A stretch of DNA of 64,000 nucleotides from assembly GCF_011170125.1 (NCBI RefSeq), contig NZ_BLLN01000003.1, positions 496,001 through 560,000 on the forward strand, read 5' to 3'. Both the position numbers and the translations under genes were made by a program. Positions within the stretch are counted from its first letter, which is position 1. Every line of letters starts with the position of its first letter. Below are positions 49,987 through 58,182 of the stretch, piece after piece. The stretch comes from Streptomyces diastaticus subsp. diastaticus. GTDB lineage: Bacteria; Actinomycetota; Actinomycetes; Streptomycetales; Streptomycetaceae. Under the pieces are notes generated by a model that saw nothing but the letters and a program-made list of their open reading frames with translations, searched no databases and had not been told where the DNA came from.

Positions 49987-50226
49987 ATGACGGTTCCCCA
50001 GCCCACCACCGAGACCCGCTGGCGCTGCACGCTCTGCGGCAACCTCACCCGCTTCGACGTCACCCGCTCCTCCAAGGTGGTCGAGTACGTCCACCTCGAC
50101 CTGGCCGGAGCGCCGAACGTCGAGGAGACCGAGGTCGTCAGTGAGACCATCGACTCGGTCCGCTGCCGCTGGTGCAACGCGGTGGACCAGATCGAACTGG
50201 TGGACAGGCCGGGCGCCGGCTCCTGA
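49987..50226 (+). CDS. Small zinc-ribbon-like protein
   Basis: A 79-residue protein with two CxxC pairs, CTLCGNLTRFDVTR near the start and CRWC near residue 60, spaced as in a zinc ribbon. The middle (EYVHLDLAGAPNVEETEVVS) is conserved in what I recall of actinobacterial homologues. It lies 34 bases ahead of the NYN-domain gene on the same strand, so a nucleic-acid-related role is plausible, but it is unproven. Confidence 0.85.
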   Translation: MTVPQPTTETRWRCTLCGNLTRFDVTRSSKVVEYVHLDLAGAPNVEETEVVSETIDSVRCRWCNAVDQIELVDRPGAGS

Positions 50227-50260
50227 GGGAGCGGCACCCGCACGGTGATGGGGTGACTCG

Positions 50261-51640
50261 ATGACGGACGGTGCGCGGCCCGCCGGTTCCACCGGAGCGG
50301 AGGGCCCCGGCGGCGGCGAGGCGGCGGACGAGGAGAGCCTCGACCGCCCCCTGCCGGAGCCCGTGCGCCACCGGGTCGTCGCCCTCGCCTCCGAGGGGTT
50401 CGGCTCCCTCACCCCGAGCGAACTCCCCGCACCCCTGCGGCAGTACGCCCGCTTCACCCCCAGCCGCCGCATCAAGTTCGCCGGGAACGCGCTGGCCGCC
50501 GCCCTGGAGCACGAGCCGCTCTTCCGCCAGCGCGTCGGCGAGCGGCTGCGGGAGAACCAGGCCGAACTGGCGGCCGCCCTCGACGCCGGCACCCCGCCGC
50601 CCGCCGCCGACCCGCTCGACGTGGCGGCCGCCGCCTACGTCCTGCGCCCGCCCGGCTGGGTCAAGCTGGTCACCGCCGGCGGTGAGGAGGCCCAGCGCGC
50701 CGACGCCGAGCGCGGCGGCGAGCGGGCCCGCGCCGAGGTGGCCCGGCTCCGCCGGGAGCGCGACGCGGCCCGCGCCCAGATCCGCACCGAGACCGAGCGG
50801 CTGCGCACCGAACTCGACGCCCTGCGCAAGCAGGCCGACGCGCTCCACCGCAAGCTGCGCAGCGCCCAGAGCGACATCAAGCGCGGCGAGGCGGCTGTCC
50901 GCAAAGCGGAGGCCCGCACCGAGGAGATGCGGGCGGAGACCGCGGCCCAGCTCTCCGCCGCCGACAGCGAGAACCGTCGGCTCAAGGCCCGGCTGGCCGA
51001 GTCCGAGTCCGCCCTGGAGGCCGGCCGCAAAGCGGCCCGCGAGGGGCGCAGCATGGAGGACATGCGGGTCCGGCTGCTGCTGGACACCGTGCTGGAGGCC
51101 TCGCAGGGGCTGCGCCGGGAGCTGGCGCTGCCGCCCGCCGGACTCCACCCCGCCGACACCGTGGACGCGGTGGAGCCGGGCCGGATGACTCCGAAGGACA
51201 TCGCGGCCCGCGCCCTGTCCGAGCACGACCCGGCCGTCCTCGACCAGTTGCTGGCGCTGCCCCAGGCCCATCTGGTGGTCGACGGGTACAACGTCACCAA
51301 GACCGGCTATCCCACGATGCCGCTGGAGAAGCAGCGGCTGCGGCTGCTCGGCGGTCTCTCGGCGCTCGCCGCGCAGACCGGCGCCGAGGTCACCTGCGTC
51401 TTCGACGGCGCCGAACTGGCCGCGCCGGTACTGCTGGCGCCGCCGCGCGGGGTGCGGGTCCTCTTCAGCAAGCCGGGCGTGACCGCCGACGAGCTGATCC
51501 GCCAACTGGTGCGCGCCGAGCCGGAGGGCCGCCCGGTGACCGTGGTCTCCACCGACCGCGAGGTGGCCGACGGGATCGCCGCGGCGGGGGCCCGCCCGGT
51601 CGCCTCGGTCGTCCTCCTCAAGCGGCTCTCGCGGGGCTGA
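50261..51640 (+). CDS. NYN-domain (YacP-like) putative endoribonuclease
   Basis: A 459-residue protein. An N-terminal conserved region (about 30-130) precedes a long coiled coil (about 145-260, rich in Arg/Glu/Ala with RERDAARAQIRTETERLRTE). The C-terminal NYN/PIN-like domain (about 330-459) shows LVVDGYNVTKTGYPT, with the metal-binding Asp, then TCVFDGAELAA and VTVVSTDREVADGI, the acidic residues of the active site. YacP/Rae1 relatives cleave mRNA on the ribosome. It is in an operon with the zinc-ribbon gene upstream. Confidence 0.9.
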   Translation: MTDGARPAGSTGAEGPGGGEAADEESLDRPLPEPVRHRVVALASEGFGSLTPSELPAPLRQYARFTPSRRIKFAGNALAAALEHEPLFRQRVGERLRENQAELAAALDAGTPPPAADPLDVAAAAYVLRPPGWVKLVTAGGEEAQRADAERGGERARAEVARLRRERDAARAQIRTETERLRTELDALRKQADALHRKLRSAQSDIKRGEAAVRKAEARTEEMRAETAAQLSAADSENRRLKARLAESESALEAGRKAAREGRSMEDMRVRLLLDTVLEASQGLRRELALPPAGLHPADTVDAVEPGRMTPKDIAARALSEHDPAVLDQLLALPQAHLVVDGYNVTKTGYPTMPLEKQRLRLLGGLSALAAQTGAEVTCVFDGAELAAPVLLAPPRGVRVLFSKPGVTADELIRQLVRAEPEGRPVTVVSTDREVADGIAAAGARPVASVVLLKRLSRG

Positions 51641-51964
51641 GCGACGGTGCCGACCGGCCGCCGTGCGGGAGGACTTCCGCCTGTACCCCGCATGTCGGGC
51701 ACGTGGCGAACAGCGACAGATGACCGAGTTTGACGGGTTCTTCACGCGACGGCCTGTCAATCTCCCATGACTGACCGTCGATTCTTCGCAAGGAAGCCAT
51801 GATGTGGCCGAGATTTTTCCTCACAGGATTTGAACTGATCACAAGGAGGTCACTAAGGTCGGCCCGAACCTCCGATCGGTTGATCACCCACCCGGGGTGA
51901 CAGCGGAGGTACCCGCCCACCGGGTTCGTCGGTAGGCGGCTGAAGGAAGAAGGAGATCGCCTTC
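51641..51964. other. Leader and promoter region of the first NlpC/P60 gene
   Basis: About 320 bases with no gene. A promoter-like pair lies at 51830-51859. The transcribed leader of about 100 bases contains small hairpins (for example CCGCC/GGCGG near 51910-51942). Streptomyces cell-wall hydrolase genes often have a c-di-AMP (ydaO) riboswitch here, but I do not see its conserved core. Confidence 0.5.
51830..51859 (+). promoter_or_regulatory. Putative promoter of the first NlpC/P60 gene
   Basis: TTGAAC (51830-51835), an 18-base spacer and TAAGGT (51854-51859), in an AT-rich patch. Confidence 0.45.
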
Positions 51965-52993
51965 GTGGCGTCCCACCGTCGACCCAAGCAGCCGAGCCGC
52001 ACCCGCGTGACCGTGCTCACCGCGACCGCCGCCGCTGCCGTGGCACTCACCTCCCAGACCGCACACGCCGACCCCAAGCCCTCCAAGGCCGAGGTCAAGG
52101 CGAAGGTCGACAAGTTGTACGAGGAGGCCGAGGGGGCCTCCGAGAAGTACAACGGGGCCAAGGAGAAGCAGGACAAGCTGGAGGGCCAGATAGGCAACCT
52201 CCAGGACAAGGTCGCCCGCGGCCAGGAGGAGCTGAACGAGCTGCGCCAGGCGCTCGGTTCGGCCGCCAGCGCCCAGTACCGCTCCGGCGGCATCGACCCC
52301 TCGCTCCAGCTCTTCCTCTCCGCCGACCCGGACGACTACCTCGACAAGGCCTCGGCGCTCGACCAGCTCAGCACCAAGCAGGCCGAGGGCGTCAAGAAGA
52401 TCCAGGCCAAGCAGCGCGACCTCGCGCAGCAGCGCCAGGAGGCGCAGGCCAAGCTCAAGGACCTCAGCGACACCCGCAAGGAACTCGGCGACAAGAAGAA
52501 GAAGGTCCAGGGCAAGCTCGCGGAGGCGCAGCGGCTCCTCAACAGCCTCACCGCCGCCGAGCGCGCCGAGCTCCAGAAGGAGGAGGAGCGCGCCAGCCGC
52601 TCCGCCGGGGACCGCGTGGAGCTCGGGGACGCCGTCCCCGCCTCGAACCGCGGCGCCGCCGCGCTCGCCGCCGCCAAGTCCAAGGTCGGCACGCCGTACG
52701 TGTGGGGCGCCACCGGCCCCAACTCCTTCGACTGCTCCGGCCTCACCTCCTGGGCCTTCGCGCAGGCCGGCTACACCATCCCGCGCATGTCGCAGGACCA
52801 GGCCAACGCCGGTACGCGGATCGCCTCGCAGAGCGCCCTCAAGCCCGGCGACCTGGTCATCTTCTACGGCGACCTGCACCACGTCGGCTTCTACGCGGGC
52901 AACGGCCAGGTGCTGCACGCCCCGAAGCCCGGCGCCAACGTGCGCTACGAGTCGATCAACAACATGCCGTACATGTTCGGCGTGCGCATCTGA
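51965..52993 (+). CDS. Secreted NlpC/P60 peptidoglycan hydrolase
   Basis: A 342-residue secreted D,L-endopeptidase. The signal peptide covers about 1-36 (VTVLTATAAAAVALTSQTAH, AxA-like end). A long coiled coil spans about 40-215. The NlpC/P60 domain covers about 225-342 with catalytic Cys257 in SFDCSGL, and the His in DLHHVGFYAG (about 306). The GTG start at 51965 has AAGGAG upstream. It resembles RipA/CwlO types that cut peptide stems during growth or spore germination. The next gene is a paralogue of almost the same length with the catalytic Cys at the same position. Confidence 0.96.
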   Translation: MASHRRPKQPSRTRVTVLTATAAAAVALTSQTAHADPKPSKAEVKAKVDKLYEEAEGASEKYNGAKEKQDKLEGQIGNLQDKVARGQEELNELRQALGSAASAQYRSGGIDPSLQLFLSADPDDYLDKASALDQLSTKQAEGVKKIQAKQRDLAQQRQEAQAKLKDLSDTRKELGDKKKKVQGKLAEAQRLLNSLTAAERAELQKEEERASRSAGDRVELGDAVPASNRGAAALAAAKSKVGTPYVWGATGPNSFDCSGLTSWAFAQAGYTIPRMSQDQANAGTRIASQSALKPGDLVIFYGDLHHVGFYAGNGQVLHAPKPGANVRYESINNMPYMFGVRI

Positions 52994-53196
52994 CGCACGA
53001 CCGCCACGGACACCGCACGAGCCGGAGGGGCCACCGCCCCTCCGGCTCGCGGCCGTTCGGGCCCGCGCCGCCCTCCCCGCGCCGTCCCCGGCCGACACCG
53101 CCCGAACGAGGGAATCCCCGCGGCTCGTGTCGCCCCGCCATCCGCCGGTGACCTGCGGATGTCCCACAACACCCCGTTCCGCCCCGCCCGGGGTCG

Positions 53197-53226
53197 TTGG
53201 AGCCCGGGTGATCGCCCCGCTACTGT
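53197..53226 (+). promoter_or_regulatory. Putative promoter of the second NlpC/P60 gene
   Basis: TTGGAG (53197-53202), 18 bases, then TACTGT (53221-53226), about 62 bases before the GTG; a CTTCCCC/GGGGAAG hairpin lies between. Confidence 0.5.
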
Positions 53227-53287
53227 CTGCCGCGCACTTCCCCGCCAAGGCCGGGGAAGACTTCAGCGGAGGGGAGAACGGCTTCCA

Positions 53288-54313
53288 GTGGGGTCCCACC
53301 GACACACCGGCAGGTCGACAGCCGCACGCCACGCCCGAGGCGTCACCGCCACCGCGCTGTCCGCGGCGGCGGCCACCGCGGCCGCGACGCTCGGCGCCGC
53401 CCCGGCGCAGGCGCAGCCCGGGCCGCCCCCCACCCGCGCCTCCGTGGACCGGCTGCTCACCGAGGCCGAACGGGCCACCGAGGCGTACAACGAGGCGGAC
53501 GAAAGAACCGGCACCCTGCGGGCCGAACTGCGCCGCACCCAGGACCGGGTGGCGCGCGGCCAGGAGCGGGTCAACACCCTGCGGGGCGCCCTCGGCGCGC
53601 TCGCCGGAGCCCAGTACCGCAGCGGCGGCGTCGACCCGGCGCTGGAGCTGCTCTTCTCCGCCGACCCGGAGCAGTACCTGGAGAAGGCCGCCACACTGGA
53701 CCGGATCAGCCTGCGCCGGGCCGGGGAACTCACCCGTCTCACCCGGGCGCAGCGCCTGCTCACCCAGGAGCGCGCCGAGGCCGCCGCCACCCTCGCCGAA
53801 CTCGCCCGCAGCCGCGCCGCCACCGCCCGCCACAAACGCGCCGTCGAGGCCAAGCTGGCCCGGGCCCGCGCCCTGCTCGACGCCCTGCCGCCCTCCGAAC
53901 GCGCCGCCCACGACCGGCGCTCCTCCCGCTCGCAGCGGCCCGACCTCACCGGCGTCGTCGCCGTCTCCGGGCGCGCCGCCACCGCCGTGGCCGCCGCCCA
54001 ACGGGCCCTCGGCAAGCCGTACGTCTGGGGCGCCAACGGCCCCACCGGATTCGACTGTTCGGGCCTGATGCAGTGGGCGTACGCCCAGGCGGGCGTCGGA
54101 CTGCCGCGCACCTCGCAGGCCCAGCGGTACGCCGGGCAGCGGGTACCGCTCTCGCAGGCCCGCCCCGGCGACCTCGTCGCCTACCGCGCCGACGCGAGCC
54201 ACATCGGCATGTACGTCGGCAACGGCCAGGTCATCCACGCCCCTTACCCGGGCGCCGCGGTCCGCTACGACCCGGTCGGCATGATGCCGGTCTCCTCCGT
54301 CACCCGGGTCTGA
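53288..54313 (+). CDS. Secreted NlpC/P60 peptidoglycan hydrolase, second paralogue
   Basis: A 341-residue hydrolase built like its upstream neighbour: signal peptide (TATALSAAAATAAATLGAAP with AQAQ cleavage region), coiled coil about 45-215 and an NlpC/P60 domain with Cys257 (GFDCSGLMQWAYAQ) and His in DASHIGMYVG. GTG at 53288 is chosen because it yields a start (GSHRHTG) matching ASHRRPK of the paralogue; the longer frame to 53159 lacks this. The coiled coil is Arg-rich where the first copy is Lys-rich. It has its own promoter, so the pair are tandem duplicates under separate control. Confidence 0.95.
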   Translation: MGSHRHTGRSTAARHARGVTATALSAAAATAAATLGAAPAQAQPGPPPTRASVDRLLTEAERATEAYNEADERTGTLRAELRRTQDRVARGQERVNTLRGALGALAGAQYRSGGVDPALELLFSADPEQYLEKAATLDRISLRRAGELTRLTRAQRLLTQERAEAAATLAELARSRAATARHKRAVEAKLARARALLDALPPSERAAHDRRSSRSQRPDLTGVVAVSGRAATAVAAAQRALGKPYVWGANGPTGFDCSGLMQWAYAQAGVGLPRTSQAQRYAGQRVPLSQARPGDLVAYRADASHIGMYVGNGQVIHAPYPGAAVRYDPVGMMPVSSVTRV

Positions 54314-54350
54314 GACCGGCCCGGACGCCGGGCCCGTACGATCGGCGACC

Positions 54351-55574
54351 GTGACGGAAGCTGACGGCGGGCCGGACTCGCGCGGCCCCGGGCGGCGGCG
54401 GGCCGCCCGGCTCGGGCTCGCCGCGGTGCTGGCGGCGAGCGGCTGCGCCCCGCCGGCCGGGCCGGCGCCGCTCGACGGGAGGCGGGTCACCGCCCTGCTC
54501 GGCCGGCGCGCCACCGCCCTGCTGGAGCGGGACGCCGCCGCCTGGCGGGCCACCGGCTCCGGCACCGGCGCGGACACCCTCTGGGCCCGGCTCGCCGCCG
54601 TTCCGCTCGGTGGCTGGGCCTATCAGGTCACCGGTGTCCAGGCAGGCTCGGCCACCGCCACCGTCGAGGCCACCCTGCGGTACCGGCTGCGCGCCGAGGA
54701 CCCGGCGCCCGCGACCGCCCGCCGCCTGCTCGACCTCGTCCGCCACGAGGACCGCTGGCGGGTCCGCGCCGAGCGGGCCGCACCCGGCGCCGCCGCCCTC
54801 CTGTGGGACCAGGGCACGGTCCGCGCCCGGCGGGGAACCTGGGGACTGGGCCTCGGCACCGGGAGCGCGGCGGAACTCGACCACTTCGCCCGCCTCGCCG
54901 AACGGGCCGTCCCCGCCGCCGACGCCGCCTGGGGTGGCGACTGGCCCCGACGGATCGTCGTCCTCGTCCCCGGCTCGCTCGCCGGGACGGCCGCGCTCCT
55001 CGGCGCCCGGCCCGGCACCTACCGGGGCGTCGCCGCCGTCACCACCGGCTCGCCCGCCCCCGGCACCCCCGCCGACCGGATCATCGTCAATCCCGAGGCG
55101 TACGCCGGACTGGACGCGCGCGGCGAACAGTTCGTCCTGACCCACGAGACGGTCCACGTGGCCACCCGTACCGCGACCGGCCCCGCCACCCCGCTCTGGC
55201 TCTCCGAGGGCTTCGCCGACTGGGCCGCGCACCGCGCCGCACCGCGCCCCCTGGCCGCCGCGGCGCCCGCCCTGACCGCCGCGGTGGCCCGCGAGGAGGT
55301 GCCGCCCGCCCTCCCGGACGACGCCGCGTTCGCCTTCGGCGGGGACGCCGACGACCTGGACCGGGCCTACGAGGGCGGCTGGCTCGCCTGCCGGCTGCTC
55401 GCCGACCTCTGGGGGCCCGGGCGGCTGCGTGCCGTCTACCGGGCCGCCGGGGCCCGCCAGGAGCGGCACGGCGCCGAGGAGGCCGCGTTCCGGGAGGTGC
55501 TGGGCATCGGCCTGGCCGAGTTCACCGCGGCGTGGCGGGCGTACCTGCGGCAGCGGCTGGGCCCGGCGGCGTAG
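54351..55574 (+). CDS. Lipoprotein metalloprotease-like protein (gluzincin, HExxH)
   Basis: A 407-residue protein. A lipobox (LAASGC, Cys32) marks membrane anchoring. A middle domain (about 40-145) resembles an NTF2-like fold. The peptidase part holds a zinc motif, His265-Glu266-Thr-Val-His269 in LTHETVHVATR, and Glu286 in WLSEGFADW, the third ligand position of MA-clan gluzincins such as M1 peptidases. Its substrate is unknown. A -10-like TACGAT lies eight bases before the GTG and no ribosome-binding site is present, so the mRNA may be leaderless. Its last 53 bases overlap the convergent glycosyltransferase gene. Confidence 0.88.
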   Translation: MTEADGGPDSRGPGRRRAARLGLAAVLAASGCAPPAGPAPLDGRRVTALLGRRATALLERDAAAWRATGSGTGADTLWARLAAVPLGGWAYQVTGVQAGSATATVEATLRYRLRAEDPAPATARRLLDLVRHEDRWRVRAERAAPGAAALLWDQGTVRARRGTWGLGLGTGSAAELDHFARLAERAVPAADAAWGGDWPRRIVVLVPGSLAGTAALLGARPGTYRGVAAVTTGSPAPGTPADRIIVNPEAYAGLDARGEQFVLTHETVHVATRTATGPATPLWLSEGFADWAAHRAAPRPLAAAAPALTAAVAREEVPPALPDDAAFAFGGDADDLDRAYEGGWLACRLLADLWGPGRLRAVYRAAGARQERHGAEEAAFREVLGIGLAEFTAAWRAYLRQRLGPAA

Positions 55575-56817
55575 CCTCGTCGGCCGGGCCGGGCACCGTC
55601 CGGCGCCACAGGGCCCGGCAGGCCATGAGGGAGGCCGCCACCAGCAGGCCGTTGCGGAGCAGCATCAGACCCACCCCCAGCGGCGTACTCGTCACCACGT
55701 CGCCGAAGAAGACGGGGAACTCCAGTACCGTCACCGCCGAGGCGGCCAGCACCAGGACGGCGGGCCGCGCCATCCAGGTGCCGGTGAAGAGCAGGCAGAC
55801 CGCCGCCAGCGCCACCAGCCACAGCAGGTACTGCGGACTGATCACCCGGCTCGTCGTGGTGAACAGCAGCACCGCCGCGAAGGCCGCGTCCGCCGGGGTC
55901 CCCGGCGTGAACACCCGCGCCCGCAGCCGCCAGTACACCAGCCACCCCAGCGCCAGCACCGACAGCAACTGCGCCGCCAGGCTCACCCCGGCCACCCCGG
56001 GCCCCAGGAACTCCAGTGAGCCGTAGTGCAGCCGCACCTCGCCCTGCCAGCCGAAGTACCGCGCCACGTGGAAGACCAGCGCCCCCAGCGACTCCACCTC
56101 GGTGCCCCGGTCGCGCTGTGCCGTCAGGAACGCCAGCGCGTTCGGCATCGCGACCGCGAACGCCCCCAGCACCACCGCGCCGGTGACCGCCGCCGCCCCC
56201 CAGACCCGCCGCACCGCGCCCCGCGCCACCCCGAGCAGCAGCAGCGCCGGCCACACCTTCAACAGCGCGCCGAAGGCCACCAGCGCACCCGTCAGACGGG
56301 GCCGGCCCATTCCGGCCAGCAGGGCCGCCACCGCCACCGCCGCCACCATCAGGTCGTACCGCGCGTACGCCGTCGGGCCGAGCAGCGCCACCCCGGCCAC
56401 CCAGACCCACACCCCGCGCCGGGAGCGGCCCGGTCCGCTCCCGGCGCGCAGCAGCAGGGCCAGGACCACCGCGTCGGTCAGCAGCACCAGGACGAAGAAG
56501 GCGTGCGCGTACGGGAGGAACGGCAGCAGGGTGGGGGAGAGGACCGCCAGTGCCGCCGCCGGCGGGTACTGCCAGGTGACGTCGTCGGCGGGAAAGGCGC
56601 CGGTGGACAGGACGCCGTACCAGTCGCGGTAGATGACCGACACGTCGACCGTCACGTCGGGGCCGGGCACCACCCAGACCTGGAGGACGCAGAGCAGGAG
56701 CACCGCCCTGGTCACCACCCAGGCCGCCACCGGCGCGCAGGTGCGCGCCGCGCCCGGGGGCCGCCCGGCGGGAGCGGTGCCCCCGGTCGCGGTGGCGTCC
56801 GTCGTCGTGGCCGTCAT
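55522..56817 (-). CDS. Polytopic membrane mannosyltransferase-like protein (GT87-like)
   Basis: A 431-residue protein with about ten to twelve hydrophobic helices. The first outside loop carries acidic residues typical of GT-C enzymes (DVSVIYRDWYGVL, DDVTWQYPPAAALAVL), where Asp acts in transfer from polyprenyl-phosphate sugars. The Lys-Trp-Pro motif (ALLKVWPALLLLG) also fits the GT87/alpha-mannosyltransferase group of actinobacteria. The ATG at 56817 has GAGAGGGC upstream. It is divergent from a GT4 glycosyltransferase, suggesting a shared role in envelope mannoconjugates. Donor and acceptor are inferred from the family only. Confidence 0.85.
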   Translation of the reverse strand: MTATTTDATATGGTAPAGRPPGAARTCAPVAAWVVTRAVLLLCVLQVWVVPGPDVTVDVSVIYRDWYGVLSTGAFPADDVTWQYPPAAALAVLSPTLLPFLPYAHAFFVLVLLTDAVVLALLLRAGSGPGRSRRGVWVWVAGVALLGPTAYARYDLMVAAVAVAALLAGMGRPRLTGALVAFGALLKVWPALLLLGVARGAVRRVWGAAAVTGAVVLGAFAVAMPNALAFLTAQRDRGTEVESLGALVFHVARYFGWQGEVRLHYGSLEFLGPGVAGVSLAAQLLSVLALGWLVYWRLRARVFTPGTPADAAFAAVLLFTTTSRVISPQYLLWLVALAAVCLLFTGTWMARPAVLVLAASAVTVLEFPVFFGDVVTSTPLGVGLMLLRNGLLVAASLMACRALWRRTVPGPADEATPPGPAAAAGTPATPR

Positions 56818-56952
56818 GCCCTCTCGTTCCCCTCGTCGTCCACCCGGCCCGCGCCGCGCCGGGACCCGCCATGATGCCCGCCGGGCCCGTCCGGCCACCA
56901 TCGGACGTGGCCGTGGCACCGCGCCCGGAGCCGTTCGGTACTGTCGGGCCCG

Positions 56953-58095
56953 ATGCACAAGACCCTGATCGTGACCAACGACTTCCCGCCGCGCCCCGGC
57001 GGCATCCAGGCGTTCCTGCACAACATGGCGCTGCGCCTGGACCCGGAGCGGATCGTCGTCCACGCCTCCACCTGGAAGCGCGGGCGCGAGGGCGCCGAGG
57101 CCACCGCCGCCTTCGACGCCGAACAGCCCTTCCCCGTCGTCCGCGCCCGCACCACGATGCTGCTGCCCACCCCGGCCGCCACCCGTCGCGCCACCGGGCT
57201 GCTGCGCGAACACGGCTGCACCTCCGTGTGGTTCGGCGCCGCCGCACCCCTCGGTCTGATGGCGCCCGCGCTGCGCCGGGCGGGGGCCGAACGGCTGGTC
57301 GCGACCACTCACGGCCACGAGGCGGGCTGGGCCCAACTGCCGGGCGCCCGCAGCCTGCTGAGGCGTATCGGGGACGCGACGGACACGATCACCTACCTCG
57401 GCGAGTACACCCGCTCGCGGATCGCCGGCGCGCTCGGCCCCGAGGCCGCCGCCCGCATGGCGCACCTGCCGCCGGGCGTCGACGAGAAGACCTTCCACCC
57501 GGACAGCGGCGGCGACGCGGTCCGGGCCCGGCTCGGCCTCACCGACCGGCCCGTCGTCGTCTGCGTCTCCCGGCTGGTGCCCCGCAAGGGCCAGGACACC
57601 CTGATCAAGGCGATGCCGCGGGTGCTCGCCGCCGAGCCCGACGCGGTACTGCTGATCGTCGGCGGCGGCCCGTACGAGAAGGAGCTGCGCGCCCTCGCCG
57701 AGGCGACCGGCGTGGCCCGCTCCGTCCACTTCACCGGCGCGGTGCCCTGGTCCGAGCTGCCCGCCCACTACGGCGCGGGCGACGTCTTCGCCATGCCCTG
57801 CCGCACCCGGCGCGGCGGCCTGGACGTCGAGGGGCTCGGCATCGTCTACCTGGAGGCCTCCGCCACCGGGCTGCCCGTCGTCGCCGGGGACTCCGGCGGC
57901 GCCCCCGACGCCGTCCTCGACGGCGAGACCGGTTGGGTGGTGCGCGGCACGCGCCCCGAGGACGTCGCCGACCGGCTCACCACCCTGCTCGGCGACCGGG
58001 CGCTGCGCACCGCCATGGGCGAGCGCGGCCGTGCCTGGGTCGAGTCCACCTGGCGCTGGGACCTGCTCGCCGAACGCCTCCGCGCCCTGCTCTGA
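56953..58095 (+). CDS. GT4-family glycosyltransferase (PimB-like)
   Basis: A 380-residue GT-B enzyme. The N-terminal LIVTNDFPPRPGGIQAFLHN is the acceptor-side glycine motif; the C-terminal domain has CVSRLVPRKGQDTLIKAMP and EGLGIVYLEASATGLPVVAG, the GDP-sugar-binding E-x7-E region. It is closest by eye to the PimB' alpha-mannosyltransferase that adds the second mannose to phosphatidylinositol mannoside. No ribosome-binding site is present; TACTGT lies eight bases before the ATG, so it may be leaderless. It is divergent from the GT87-like gene. Confidence 0.92.
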   Translation: MHKTLIVTNDFPPRPGGIQAFLHNMALRLDPERIVVHASTWKRGREGAEATAAFDAEQPFPVVRARTTMLLPTPAATRRATGLLREHGCTSVWFGAAAPLGLMAPALRRAGAERLVATTHGHEAGWAQLPGARSLLRRIGDATDTITYLGEYTRSRIAGALGPEAAARMAHLPPGVDEKTFHPDSGGDAVRARLGLTDRPVVVCVSRLVPRKGQDTLIKAMPRVLAAEPDAVLLIVGGGPYEKELRALAEATGVARSVHFTGAVPWSELPAHYGAGDVFAMPCRTRRGGLDVEGLGIVYLEASATGLPVVAGDSGGAPDAVLDGETGWVVRGTRPEDVADRLTTLLGDRALRTAMGERGRAWVESTWRWDLLAERLRALL

Positions 58096-58128
58096 ACCGC
58101 CGCACCGGCCACCGGCTCCCGGGTACGG

Positions 58129-58169
58129 CGAAGGGCCCGCACTCCGTCGTGAGGAGAGCGGGCCCTTCG
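58129..58169. terminator. Bidirectional terminator between GT4 and acyl-CoA ligase genes
   Basis: CGAAGGGCCCGC (58129-58140) pairs exactly with 58158-58169; it lies between convergent genes. Confidence 0.8.
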
Positions 58170-58182
58170 GCGTCATCCGTGC

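Noticed and set aside
51641..51964. Possible c-di-AMP (ydaO) riboswitch before the first NlpC/P60 gene
   Set aside because: Family context made it likely, but the conserved core could not be found; only small hairpins are visible.
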